A stretch of 64,000 nucleotides of DNA. It comes from Actinomycetota bacterium (GTDB taxonomy: Bacteria; Actinomycetota; Acidimicrobiia; Acidimicrobiales; JAJPHD01). Location: positions 1 to 64,000 of the forward strand of contig JAJPHD010000003.1 in the NCBI GenBank assembly GCA_021325455.1. The letters run 5' to 3'. Positions 45,723 to 54,443 of this stretch are shown here, piece by piece. The notes beneath the pieces were generated by a model that was not told where the DNA came from, ran no database searches, and saw only the letters and a program-made list of their open reading frames with translations. Position 1 is the stretch's first letter. Each line of letters opens with the position of its first letter. A program made the position numbers and the translations under genes.

Positions 45723-46406
45723 ATGGTAAAGCCCTCTGCGAGCTCCCCGGCGGCGGCAGCGTGGGGCCTGCCCGCCAGGCGGGAGCCGCGATGGCCGGCT
45801 TCCCTGGCGGTGGCCGTGGCGGTGGCGCTCACGGCCACCCTCCCTCCCCCCTTCTTCTACGGGCCGCGCTGGGTCCTGCCCGCCATAGAGGCGGTGCTGG
45901 TGGTGCCCCTCACCGTGGCCGCCCCCTACCGGCACCGCGACGAGCACCGGGCCGTGAGATGGCTGTCCCTGTCGTTCATAGCGGTGGTCGAGCTGGCCAA
46001 CCTGGTCTCCCTGGGGCTCCTCATCGACGCCATCCTGCGGGGGACGACCACCTCGGGCCGGGAGCTCATCCTGTCGGCCATCCAGATCTACGTGACGAAC
46101 ATCTTGGTCTTCGCCCTTTGGTACTGGGAGCTCGACCGGGGGGGACCGGGCGGGAGGCTGCTCGCCGACCACCGGCAGCCCGACTTCCTCTTCCCCCAGA
46201 TGGTCACGCCCGAGTCCGCCCCGCCCGACTGGAGCCCGAGCTTCGTGGACTACCTCTACGTCTCGTTCACCGACGCCACGGCCTTCAGCCCCACCGACAC
46301 CATGCCCCTCACGGCGGCGGCCAAGGTGCTCATGCTGGTGGAGGCGGTGGGGGCCCTGCTCACGGTGGCCGTGGTGGCCGCCCGGGCCATCAACATCATC
46401 AAATAG
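45723..46406 (+). CDS. Membrane protein with pore-loop-like segment
   Basis: This 227-residue protein has hydrophobic helices near 25-45, 50-66, 80-104 and 118-138, then a re-entrant-looking stretch DYLYVSFTDATAFSPTDTMP at about 174-193, and a last helix (VLMLVEAVGALLTVAVVAAR). The helix-loop-helix at the end resembles the pore module of two-TM potassium channels, but the TVGYG-type filter is replaced by TDATAFSPTD. I infer a channel-like or degenerate channel protein; ion selectivity is unknown. It overlaps ispH tail-to-tail by 8 nt. Confidence 0.72.
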   Translation: MVKPSASSPAAAAWGLPARREPRWPASLAVAVAVALTATLPPPFFYGPRWVLPAIEAVLVVPLTVAAPYRHRDEHRAVRWLSLSFIAVVELANLVSLGLLIDAILRGTTTSGRELILSAIQIYVTNILVFALWYWELDRGGPGGRLLADHRQPDFLFPQMVTPESAPPDWSPSFVDYLYVSFTDATAFSPTDTMPLTAAAKVLMLVEAVGALLTVAVVAARAINIIK

Positions 46407-47439
46407 GCGCCAAGGCGTCCAGCGCCTCGGTGGCCCCCATCTCCCTGTCGTCGGCCAGGGGCTGAGTGGCCGACGGGGGCGCCCCCACGGCCGCAGAGGC
46501 GGCGGTGGCCACGGCCCGCACCAGGTCCCGCAGCTCCCGGGGCGGGGGGAAGTACTCCTCCTCGTCCACGACGTGGACCTCCTCCACGCCCGAGCGGGGA
46601 TGGAGGCGGGCCAGCACCTGGCGCACCAGCTCCTCGGGGGCGGAGGCGCCGGCGGTCACCCCCACGGTGCCGAAGAGGTCCTCGGGCAGCTCGGCGGCGC
46701 TGTCGACGCGCAGCACGGCGGGGCACCCGGCCGCCCGGGCCACCTTCTCCAGGGCCACGGTGTTGGACGAGTTGGCCGACCCTATCACCACCATGGCGTC
46801 CACCCGCCCGGCGATGGCCTTGAGGGCAGCCTGGCGGTTGGTGGTGGCGAAGCAGAGGTCTGCCCTGCCCGGCATCCACAGCCCCGGGAACCGGTCCCGG
46901 GCCCGCTCCATGATGCCCGACCATTCGTCGTGGGAAAGGGTGGTCTGGGCCAGCAGGGCAACCTCCCCCTCGATGTCGTCGAGGGCGTCCACCTCGGCCT
47001 CGCTCTCCACGAGACGCACGGCCTTTGGCGCCACCGCCATGGTGCCAATGGCCTCCTCGTGCCCGGCGTGGCCCACGTATATGACCGTGTAGCCCTTGTT
47101 GGCCCTGACCTTCATCTCGTGGTGGACCTTGGTCACCAGGGGGCACACCGCGTTCACCACCACGCTGGCCCGGTCCCGGGCGTCGGCCACCACCTCGGGC
47201 GCCGAGCCGTGGGCCGAGAGCATGAGGGGCGCCCCCTCGGGGACCTCGGCCACATCGTCCACGAAGACCACCCCCAGCTCCCGGAAGCGGTCCACCACCA
47301 GCTGGTTGTGGACGATCTCGTGATAGCAGTACACCGGAGGCTCGAAGAGCCGGCACATCCAGGCCAGAGCCTTGATGGCCATCTCCACGCCGGCACAGAA
47401 GCCACGGGGCCTGGCCAGCACCACCCGCTCCACGTCCAC
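46399..47439 (-). CDS. ispH: 4-hydroxy-3-methylbut-2-enyl diphosphate reductase
   Basis: This 346-residue iron-sulfur enzyme makes IPP and DMAPP in the last step of the MEP pathway. Cluster cysteines are in RPRGFCAGVEMA, VVNAVCPLVTKVHHE and ADLCFATTNRQAA. YCYHEIVHNQLVVDRF holds a conserved His. The GTG start 47439 is set by TAGCCT 8 nt before it. A low-complexity tail of about 30 residues follows the usual end. Confidence 0.96.
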   Translation of the reverse strand: MDVERVVLARPRGFCAGVEMAIKALAWMCRLFEPPVYCYHEIVHNQLVVDRFRELGVVFVDDVAEVPEGAPLMLSAHGSAPEVVADARDRASVVVNAVCPLVTKVHHEMKVRANKGYTVIYVGHAGHEEAIGTMAVAPKAVRLVESEAEVDALDDIEGEVALLAQTTLSHDEWSGIMERARDRFPGLWMPGRADLCFATTNRQAALKAIAGRVDAMVVIGSANSSNTVALEKVARAAGCPAVLRVDSAAELPEDLFGTVGVTAGASAPEELVRQVLARLHPRSGVEEVHVVDEEEYFPPPRELRDLVRAVATAASAAVGAPPSATQPLADDREMGATEALDALAPI

Positions 47440-47447
47440 GACCCCCC

Positions 47448-47453
47448 AGGCTA
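47448..47453 (-). promoter_or_regulatory. -10 element TAGCCT of ispH
   Basis: Reading the minus strand, the hexamer ends 8 nt before GTG 47439. Confidence 0.45.
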
Positions 47454-47520
47454 CCGGGGCCTGGATGCCTTCTGGACGCAGCGCCGCCCCCGGACCTAGT
47501 GGCCGAGCAGGCCTGGGACC

Positions 47521-47526
47521 TATCCT
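47521..47526 (+). promoter_or_regulatory. -10 element TATCCT, leaderless
   Basis: The hexamer ends 6 nt before ATG 47533, the first gene of the der run. Confidence 0.45.
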
Positions 47527-47532
47527 GGCGGC

Positions 47533-48897
47533 ATGTCGCTGCCTCGGGTGGTGGCTGTGGGCGAGGGCTCGCCAGCCGCCCGGGCCGGGCTGGTGCCGGG
47601 TGACGAGATCATCGCCGTCAACGGCCAGGTCCCCCGTGATGTCATCCAGTACCAGTTCCTCACCGACGGGCCCGAGGTCGACCTCGAGCTGCGCCGGGGC
47701 GGCCTGGAGGTGGGCGCCCTGGTGCGCAAGGAGGCCGGCCAGCCGCTCGGCGTGGAGGTCTCCTCGGCCCTCTTCGACCGGCTGAGGACCTGCGACAACC
47801 ACTGCGAGTTCTGCTTCATCCATCAGCTCCCCAAGGGCATGCGCCGCAGCCTCTACCAGCGGGACGACGACTACCGCCTCTCGTTCCTGTACGGGAACTT
47901 CACCACCCTCACCCGCTTCACCGAGGCCGACCTGGAGAGGGTGGTGACCGAGCGGCTCTCGCCCCTTTTCGTGAGCATCCATGCCACCGACCCCGCCGTA
48001 CGGGCCCGGATGCTGCGCAACCGCCGGGGCGCCACCAGCCTGCGCTGGCTGGGCGAGCTGCTGTCCGCCGGCATCGAGGTGCACGGCCAGGTCGTGGTGT
48101 GCCCGGGGGTCAACGACGCCTCGGTGCTGGAGGACACCCTGTGCGGGGTCCTCGACGAGTACCCGGGGCTGGCGACGGTGGCCGTGGTCCCTCTGGGGGT
48201 GAGCAAGCACTCGGGTGAGGCGGCCATGCGGGCCCACACGCCGGCCGAGGCCGAGGCCGTGGTGGCCCTGGTGGAGGAGTGGCAGGGCATCTACGCCGCC
48301 GTCCTGGGCCGGCGCCTGGCCTACGCCTCGGACGAGTACTACCTGCTGACAGGGCGGCCCTTTCCCCCGGCCCAGGCCTACGATGGCTTCCCCCAGCACG
48401 AGAACGGGGTGGGCATGGCGGCGGCCTTCGCGGCCGCCTTCCAGGGGGAGGATGGGCCGGTCCACGGGGTCCGCCCGGGCTTCTTCGCCTGGGTCGACGG
48501 GGCCCCGGCCCTCGGCTACCGGGCGGCGCGGACCCTGCCAAAGAGGGGGGAGCGGCCCCGCTCCGGGGTCGGTGGCCCCCGCCGGACCGCCGTCCTCACG
48601 GGCGAGTACGGGGCCCGGGTCCTGGGCCCCCTGGTGGCGGGCTGGCCCCGGGCCCGGCTGGTCCCGGTGCGCAACGACTTCTTCGGCGGGAACATCGCCG
48701 TGACCGGCCTCCTGACGGGTGCGGACCTCGTGGCGGCCCTCGGCTCCGAGCCCGAGGGGGACCGCTACCTCCTGCCCGACGTCTGCCTGTCCGGGGGGCG
48801 CTTCCTGGACGGCCTCACCCCGGCCGACCTCCCTCGCCCCGTGGAGGTGGTGCCCACCGACGGACGGTCGCTGCGCCGGGCCCTGGAGGTGGCGTGA
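47533..48897 (+). CDS. Radical SAM/DUF512 protein with N-terminal PDZ domain
   Basis: This 454-residue protein has a PDZ-like N-terminus (AARAGLVPGDEIIAVNGQVP), a radical SAM cluster motif CDNHCEFCFI (CxxxCxxC) and the C-terminal DUF512 domain (GVRPGFFAWVDG, VPVRNDFFGGNIAVTGLLTG). The family is conserved beside der in several phyla, but its substrate is unknown. It overlaps der by GTGA. Confidence 0.92.
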   Translation: MSLPRVVAVGEGSPAARAGLVPGDEIIAVNGQVPRDVIQYQFLTDGPEVDLELRRGGLEVGALVRKEAGQPLGVEVSSALFDRLRTCDNHCEFCFIHQLPKGMRRSLYQRDDDYRLSFLYGNFTTLTRFTEADLERVVTERLSPLFVSIHATDPAVRARMLRNRRGATSLRWLGELLSAGIEVHGQVVVCPGVNDASVLEDTLCGVLDEYPGLATVAVVPLGVSKHSGEAAMRAHTPAEAEAVVALVEEWQGIYAAVLGRRLAYASDEYYLLTGRPFPPAQAYDGFPQHENGVGMAAAFAAAFQGEDGPVHGVRPGFFAWVDGAPALGYRAARTLPKRGERPRSGVGGPRRTAVLTGEYGARVLGPLVAGWPRARLVPVRNDFFGGNIAVTGLLTGADLVAALGSEPEGDRYLLPDVCLSGGRFLDGLTPADLPRPVEVVPTDGRSLRRALEVA

Positions 48898-50282
48898 GCA
48901 CGGTGCCAGCGGCCGACCCCGGCCCGGCCGTGGTGACGATCGTGGGGCGGCCCAACGTGGGCAAGTCCTCCCTGGTGAACCGGCTGGCCGGCCGGCGGGT
49001 CACGGTGGTGGAGGAGAAGCCGGGCGTGACGAGGGACCGCAAGGTGGTGGAGGCTGACTGGCGGGGCAGGCCGCTGGCCCTCGTGGACACCGGGGGCTGG
49101 CTGTCGGCCGGAGGGGCCCTGGAGGCAGCCGTGAGCGCCCAGGCCGAGCGGGCCCTCTCCCAGGCCGACCTGGTCCTGGTGGTGGTTGACGCCGCCGTGG
49201 GGGTGACGGTGGAGGACGAGGCGGTGGCCGCCCTGGTGCGCCGCTCGGGTGTGCCGGCGCTGGTCGTGGCGAACAAGGTGGACTCTGCCTCCCGGGAGCC
49301 CGATGCGTGGGCGGCGAGCGCTCTGGGGCTGGGGGACCCGGTGATGGTGAGCGCCCTCCACGGGCGGGGCGCAGGCGACCTCCTGGACGAGATCGTGCGC
49401 CGGCTGCCCCCCGCCAATGAGAGGGGGGAGGAGCCCGGGGGGGAAGGGCCTGGCTCCGAAGAGCCATCCGGCCCGAAGGTGCCGTCCATAGCGGTGGTGG
49501 GGCGGCCCAACGTAGGAAAGTCAACCTTGTTCAACCGGCTGGTGGGCGACGAGCGCTCGATCGTGCACGACATGCCGGGCACCACCAGGGACACGGTGGA
49601 CACGGTGGTGGAGACCGAGGCCGGGGCCCTGAAGCTGGTGGACACGGCGGGTATGCGCCGGCAGGCCCGCATCGACGAGGGGGTGGAGTACTACTCCCTG
49701 GTGCGGGCTCTCCAGGCCGTGGACCGGGCCGACGTGGCCCTCCTCGTCATCGACGCCTCGGAGGGGGTGACCCACCAGGACCAGCGGCTGGCCGAGAGGG
49801 TGGACGGCGCCGGATGCCCGATCGTGATCGTGCTGAACAAGTGGGACCTGGTGGAGCCGGGAGCCCGGGAGGAGGTGAGGGAGCAGGTGGGGGACCGGCT
49901 GGGGTTCCTCTCCTACGCCCCCGTGCTGGCCGTGAGCGCCAGGACCGGCCTGGGTGTACAGCGGCTGGTGCCCGCCCTCTCCTCGGCTGTCGAGGCCTAC
50001 GGGCGGCGGGTGCCCACGAGGGAGCTGAACCTGGTGGTGCAGGCGGCCCAGCGGGCCCAGCCGGCGCCGGGGGCCCGGGTCCTCTACGCCGTGCAGGGGG
50101 CCACCGACCCACCCACCTTCACCCTCTTCACGGACCGCCCCCTGCCCCCGCCCTACCTCAGGTACCTGGAGCGCCGCATCAGGGAGCACTTCGCCCTGGG
50201 CCCGACGTCGCTCAAGCTCCGGGTACGGCCCCGCTCGGAGCGGTCCCGCCCCGGGCGGCGCCGGAGGGGAAGCCGCGGGTGA
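48894..50282 (+). CDS. der: Ribosome biogenesis GTPase Der (EngA)
   Basis: This 462-residue protein has two tandem GTPase domains, VGRPNVGKSSLVNRLAG and VGRPNVGKSTLFNRLVG, each with DTGG or DTAG, NKVD or NKWD motifs, then the KH-like C-terminal domain. Der helps assemble the 50S subunit. The C-terminal tail is Arg-rich. It overlaps both neighbours by GTGA. Confidence 0.96.
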   Translation: MSTVPAADPGPAVVTIVGRPNVGKSSLVNRLAGRRVTVVEEKPGVTRDRKVVEADWRGRPLALVDTGGWLSAGGALEAAVSAQAERALSQADLVLVVVDAAVGVTVEDEAVAALVRRSGVPALVVANKVDSASREPDAWAASALGLGDPVMVSALHGRGAGDLLDEIVRRLPPANERGEEPGGEGPGSEEPSGPKVPSIAVVGRPNVGKSTLFNRLVGDERSIVHDMPGTTRDTVDTVVETEAGALKLVDTAGMRRQARIDEGVEYYSLVRALQAVDRADVALLVIDASEGVTHQDQRLAERVDGAGCPIVIVLNKWDLVEPGAREEVREQVGDRLGFLSYAPVLAVSARTGLGVQRLVPALSSAVEAYGRRVPTRELNLVVQAAQRAQPAPGARVLYAVQGATDPPTFTLFTDRPLPPPYLRYLERRIREHFALGPTSLKLRVRPRSERSRPGRRRRGSRG

Positions 50283-51379
50283 CACCCCTGGTGAGTCGGC
50301 CCGTTCTAGGGGTGGTGGCAGCCGCCTGTGTCCTGGCGGCGGTCCTCTGGGGCCGCTCCGCCCGGCGGCTGCTGCGCGCCTACCGGCGCATCGAGCGGAC
50401 GGGGCGCCAGGACGAGGGCAGCGTGCAGGCCCTCCACCTGGCCCAGTCCTCGTACCTGAAGGACCTGCACACCACCGTTCTGTACTCCGCCCTCTTCGTC
50501 GTGGCGGCCCTGGCGGCGGCGACGGGGAGGTCGCTCTACGCCCTGCCGTTCCTGCTCATACTGGTCGGCGTGGGGCTGACCTTGCGCTACGGCCGGCGCT
50601 TCCTCGGGGCGGCCCGGGTGTCGGAGGCCCGGGCCCTTCTCGAGAGGCGGGCCGAGGAGGTGCTGGCCCAGCAGGAGCTGGCCCCGGTCCGCTGGTCGGC
50701 CCGGTTGGCCCCGGCCCACCTCCCCGAGATGGAGGGCTTCGAGATCGGCCAGGCCTACCAGCCCGGCACGGGGGCCATGGCGGGGGACTTCTACGACGTC
50801 ACGACTTTGGTGCCCTCCCGGTGGGCGGCGGTCATCGGGGACGTGACGGGGCACGGGATCGACGCCTCCATAACTGCGTTCCAGGTGAAGTACCTCCTCC
50901 GGGTCCTCCTCGGCCAGTACCGGGACCCGGCCCAGGCCGTGGAGGAGCTGAACGCCGTGCTCTCGGCGCAGACCAGGGGAGAAGAGCTGGTATCCCTGTG
51001 TGCGGTGGTGTTCGATCAAGCGGCCGGCACGCTGCGCTACGCCTCGGCGGGGCACCCGCCGGCCTGGCTGTGGCACGGCGGCGAGGTCCGGCCCCTCCGG
51101 GCCACCGGCCCCCTGGTGGCCCTGGACCCCCGGGGCACCTACTTCAGCCGGGAGGTCTCCCTCGACCCCGACGACGTCCTGCTGCTCTACACCGACGGGC
51201 TGTCGGAGGCCCGCTCGGGCGAGGTCCTCTTCGGCGACGAGCGGGTGGCCCAGATGTTGCGGCGGGATCCGGGTATGGATCTCACTGCCATGTGCAAGCA
51301 GCTTCTGGGCACAGCCCAGGACTTTGCCAGCGAGCCCCTCTCGGACGACGTGGCCATCCTGGCCATCCGCCGCACATGA
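50279..51379 (+). CDS. Membrane-anchored SpoIIE/PP2C serine phosphatase
   Basis: This 366-residue protein has hydrophobic segments at about 7-24 and two near 62-100, then a PP2C SpoIIE domain at about 145-366. The metal-binding motifs are AGDFYDV, VIGDVTGHGIDAS, YASAGHPPAWL, LLYTDGLSEARSG and the final LSDDVAILAIR. Such phosphatases dephosphorylate STAS anti-anti-sigma factors. It overlaps der (GTGA) and the carboxylase gene (ATGA). Confidence 0.92.
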   Translation: MTPLVSRPVLGVVAAACVLAAVLWGRSARRLLRAYRRIERTGRQDEGSVQALHLAQSSYLKDLHTTVLYSALFVVAALAAATGRSLYALPFLLILVGVGLTLRYGRRFLGAARVSEARALLERRAEEVLAQQELAPVRWSARLAPAHLPEMEGFEIGQAYQPGTGAMAGDFYDVTTLVPSRWAAVIGDVTGHGIDASITAFQVKYLLRVLLGQYRDPAQAVEELNAVLSAQTRGEELVSLCAVVFDQAAGTLRYASAGHPPAWLWHGGEVRPLRATGPLVALDPRGTYFSREVSLDPDDVLLLYTDGLSEARSGEVLFGDERVAQMLRRDPGMDLTAMCKQLLGTAQDFASEPLSDDVAILAIRRT

Positions 51380-52950
51380 GCGCCGAGCCGGTCCAGGCTG
51401 CGCCGGGCGAGCCCGAGGGCGGCGACGGCTCGAGGCTGGCGGCGGCCATCGAGGCCGCCCGGGAGGGCAACCGGTCCTCCCCCAAGGCCGCCGCCAAGCT
51501 GGCCCGCCAGCACAAGCTGGCCGTGCGCGACCGCCTGGACCTGCTCTTGGACCCGGGCTCCTTCTTGGAGGACGGGCTCCTCGCCAACGCCCTGTCACCG
51601 GGCCTACCCGCCGATGGGGTGGTGACCGGCCGGGGCACGGTGGACGGCAGGCCGGTGTGCGTCATGGCGAACGACCCCACCGTGAAGGCGGGCTCGTGGG
51701 GGGCGAGGACAGTGGAGAAGATCGTGAGGCTCACCGAGTACGCCCTCGAGCACGAGCTGGCCGTCTTCTGGCTGGTGGACTCGGCCGGCGCCCGCATCAC
51801 CGACCAGGTGGAGCTGTTCCCCGGCCGCCGGGGGGCGGGCCGTATCTTCTACAACCAGGTCCGCCTGTCGGGCAAGGTCCCCCAGATCTGCTGCCTCTTC
51901 GGGCCCTCGGCGGCCGGGGGGGCCTACATCCCTGCCTTCTGCGACGTGGTGTTCATGGTCGAGGGGAACGCCTCCATGTACCTGGGCTCGCCCCGTATGG
52001 CCGAGATGGTGATAGGGGAGCGCACCTCGCTGGAGGAGATGGGCGGGGCCCGCATGCACGCCACCGTCTCGGGCTGCGGGGACAACCTGTTCCCCGACGA
52101 CGCCTCCGCCATCGAGGCGGCCAGGCACTACTTCTCCTACCTGCCCGGGTCGTGGCGGGACGCCCCGCCGGTGTCCGCCCCCGAGGGGCCGGCCCTGGAG
52201 CTGGTGGAGGGCACCGTGCCGGCCTCGGAGAAGGTGGCCTACGACATGCACGTGGTGATCGACGGGCTGGTGGACGCCGGTTCGTTCTTCGAGATCAAGC
52301 CCGACTTCGCCCCCGAGCTCATAGTGGGGTGGGCCCGCCTCGAGGGCCACCCGGTGGGGCTGGTGGCCAACAACCCGGCGGTGAAGGGCGGCGTCCTCTT
52401 CGTGGACTCGGCCGACAAGGCGGCCCGCTTCATATGGTGCGCCGATGCCTTCAACGTGCCCCTCGTGTTCCTGGCCGACGTGCCTGGCTTCATGATCGGC
52501 ACCCAGGTGGAGAAGGAGGGGATCATCCGCCACGGGGCCAAGATGATCACTGCCGTCTCGGAGGCCACGGTGCCCAAGGTCTCGGTGATCGTGCGCAAGG
52601 CCTACGGTGCCGGCCTTTACGCCATGGCCGGTCCCGCCTTCGCCCCTGACGCCTGCATCGCCCTGCCCACCGCCCAGATCGCCGTCATGGGCCCCGAGGC
52701 GGCGGTGAACGCGGTGTTCGCCAACAAGATCGCCGAGATCTCCGACCCGGCGGAGCGGGCCGCCTACGTGGCCGAGCGCCGGGCGGAGTACGAGGCCGAC
52801 GTGGACCTGCTGCGGCTGGCCTCGGACCTGGTGGTGGACGCCGTGGTCCCCCCCGAGCGCCTCCGGGAAGAGGTGATAGGCCGGGTGGCCCTGGCCACCA
52901 GCAAGGACAGGCAGTTCTCCGAGCGCCGCCACGGGGTGCCCCCCGTATGA
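51376..52950 (+). CDS. Acyl-CoA carboxylase beta (carboxyltransferase) subunit
   Basis: This 524-residue subunit transfers carboxyl from biotin to an acyl-CoA. The N- and C-terminal crotonase-like domains have oxyanion-forming Gly pairs in GPSAAGGAYIPAFCD and KAYGAGLYAMAGPAF. Its place next to an HMG-CoA lyase-like gene suggests 3-methylcrotonyl-CoA carboxylase in leucine breakdown, but propionyl-CoA is also possible. No biotin-carrying alpha subunit is in the window. Confidence 0.92.
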   Translation: MSAEPVQAAPGEPEGGDGSRLAAAIEAAREGNRSSPKAAAKLARQHKLAVRDRLDLLLDPGSFLEDGLLANALSPGLPADGVVTGRGTVDGRPVCVMANDPTVKAGSWGARTVEKIVRLTEYALEHELAVFWLVDSAGARITDQVELFPGRRGAGRIFYNQVRLSGKVPQICCLFGPSAAGGAYIPAFCDVVFMVEGNASMYLGSPRMAEMVIGERTSLEEMGGARMHATVSGCGDNLFPDDASAIEAARHYFSYLPGSWRDAPPVSAPEGPALELVEGTVPASEKVAYDMHVVIDGLVDAGSFFEIKPDFAPELIVGWARLEGHPVGLVANNPAVKGGVLFVDSADKAARFIWCADAFNVPLVFLADVPGFMIGTQVEKEGIIRHGAKMITAVSEATVPKVSVIVRKAYGAGLYAMAGPAFAPDACIALPTAQIAVMGPEAAVNAVFANKIAEISDPAERAAYVAERRAEYEADVDLLRLASDLVVDAVVPPERLREEVIGRVALATSKDRQFSERRHGVPPV

Positions 52951-53882
52951 GCTCGCCGGCCGGGGCGGCAGCGGTGACGATCCGCGAGGTGGGCCCCCGG
53001 GACGGCCTTCAGGTGGAGGCGCCCACCCCCCCCGGGGCCCGTATCCGCCTGGTCCAGGCCCTGGTGGATGCGGGCGTCCGGGAGGTGGAGGCGGCTGCCT
53101 TCGTGTCGCCGAGGGCCGTGCCCGCCATGGCGGGAGGGGCCGAGGTGATGGCCGGGCTGCCCCGGCGGGAGGGCGTGCGCTACTGGGCCTTGGTGCCCAA
53201 CCTGCGGGGGGCGGAGATGGGCCTCGAGGCCGGGGCGGGCGGCCTATCGGTCACCGTGTCGGCCTCCCCGGCCTACAGCCGGCGCAACGTGGGCATGGAG
53301 GTGGAGGAGTCGGTGGCCCAGGCCGCCGCTATTTGCGGGCTGGCGGGGGGAAGGGTGCCGGTGGACGTGGTCGTGTCGTGCGCCTTCGGCTCGCCCTACG
53401 AGGGGGACCTGGAGCCCGGGGCCGTGGCCGCCCTGGGCCGGCGCCTCACGGAGGGGGGCGCCACCTCCCTCACCTACGCCGACACCACGGGGATGGCCAC
53501 CCCGCGTCGGGTGGCCGACCTCCTGGCCGAGGTGGGCACCGACGTGGGCCTCCACCTCCACGAGACCAGGGGGACGGGCCTGGTGAACGCCTACGCCGCC
53601 TGGCAGGCCGGGGTGAGGCGGTTCGACACCTCAGTGGGTGGCCTGGGGGGGTCGCCCTTCGCCGCCGGGGCCGGCGGGAACCTGGCCACCGAGTCCTTCG
53701 TGCACCTGCTGGACGACCTGGGGGTGGAGACGGGGATCGACCTGGACGCCCTGCTCGAGGCGGCTGCGGTGGTGCGCTCGATCGTGGGCCACGACCTGCC
53801 TAGCCCCCTGGTGGCGGCGGGACCGAGGGACCGTTTGGCCGCCGGCACCTCGGGGGAGGGGGGTGGCGGTGCCCTGGTGTGA
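52947..53882 (+). CDS. HMG-CoA lyase-like enzyme (catalytic Cys replaced by Ser)
   Basis: This 311-residue TIM-barrel protein has REVGPRDGLQ (metal-binding Asp and catalytic Arg), HLHETRGTGLVNAYAA (the HxH metal ligands), and GGLGGSPFAAGAGGNLATE. In characterised HMG-CoA lyases the loop reads GGCP with a catalytic Cys; here it is Ser. It may still be a lyase on a related acyl-CoA. It overlaps the carboxylase gene by ATGA and the next gene by 14 nt. Confidence 0.85.
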   Translation: MSSPAGAAAVTIREVGPRDGLQVEAPTPPGARIRLVQALVDAGVREVEAAAFVSPRAVPAMAGGAEVMAGLPRREGVRYWALVPNLRGAEMGLEAGAGGLSVTVSASPAYSRRNVGMEVEESVAQAAAICGLAGGRVPVDVVVSCAFGSPYEGDLEPGAVAALGRRLTEGGATSLTYADTTGMATPRRVADLLAEVGTDVGLHLHETRGTGLVNAYAAWQAGVRRFDTSVGGLGGSPFAAGAGGNLATESFVHLLDDLGVETGIDLDALLEAAAVVRSIVGHDLPSPLVAAGPRDRLAAGTSGEGGGGALV

Positions 53883-54066
53883 GGACTGTGCCCAGTTCCA
53901 CGACCGGTCGGCCATCAACCGCCGGGGCGAGTGCCCGGTGTGCGGGCGCGTCATCGCCAAGCCGGCCCGCCTGGCCTGGCACTTCAAGATCCTCATGATC
54001 GCCACCGCCGCCTACCTCGCTTACCGCCTCTACCAGGGGATCGTGCTCCTGGTGCACGTGCTGTAG
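53869..54066 (+). CDS. Small zinc-ribbon membrane protein
   Basis: This 65-residue protein has an N-terminal C4 zinc ribbon, Cys4/Cys7 and Cys22/Cys25 (PWCEDC and CPVCG), and a single membrane helix at about 40-60 (ILMIATAAYLAYRLYQGIVL). GTG 53869 has a purine-rich GGGGAGGGGG upstream and overlaps the lyase gene by 14 nt. The function is unknown. Confidence 0.78.
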   Translation: MPWCEDCAQFHDRSAINRRGECPVCGRVIAKPARLAWHFKILMIATAAYLAYRLYQGIVLLVHVL

Positions 54067-54155
54067 CAGGGGCGCCAGGGACGGCCCGGGGTCGGCGGCC
54101 CGGGGCGGCTGCGGGCTGAGGGGACCTCGGATCAGCCCGTCCTGCCCCCACGGTC

Positions 54156-54161
54156 TAGGAT
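54156..54161 (+). promoter_or_regulatory. -10 element TAGGAT of tRNA-Pro
   Basis: The hexamer ends 8 nt before the tRNA, fitting transcription from just before its first base. Confidence 0.45.
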
Positions 54162-54169
54162 GCGACCGA

Positions 54170-54244
54170 CGGGCTGTGGCGCAGCTTGGTTAGCGCGCTT
54201 GACTGGGGGTCAAGAGGTCCCGGGTTCAAATCCCGGCAGCCCGA
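54170..54244 (+). tRNA. tRNA-Pro (anticodon GGG)
   Basis: The 7-bp acceptor stem CGGGCTG/CAGCCCG, D-loop AGCTTGGTTAGC, anticodon stem-loop CTTGA-CTGGGGG-TCAAG with GGG at 34-36, and T-arm with GGTTCAAATCC fold properly. The discriminator base is A. CCA is not encoded. It reads CCC and CCU codons. Confidence 0.97.
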
Positions 54245-54252
54245 CGAAGAGC

Positions 54253-54271
54253 GCCAGGCCGAAGGCCTGGC
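54253..54271 (+). terminator. Hairpin terminator after tRNA-Pro
   Basis: A perfect 8-bp stem GCCAGGCC/GGCCTGGC with a GAA loop lies 8 nt after the tRNA. No T-tract follows. Confidence 0.7.
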
Positions 54272-54443
54272 CTCGATGGCCTATCTCCCCTTCATCGACT
54301 GGAGCTCCGGGGCGATCGGGGATGGCCGATGGGCGGCGGCCCTGGGGATCGGGGGGGCCGGGGCCACCCTTCCTCGACGACGAGGGCCGGGGGGCGCCCC
54401 GGCGCCATGGACAGGTCGGGCAACCTGGGCCAAGGTGGGAACC

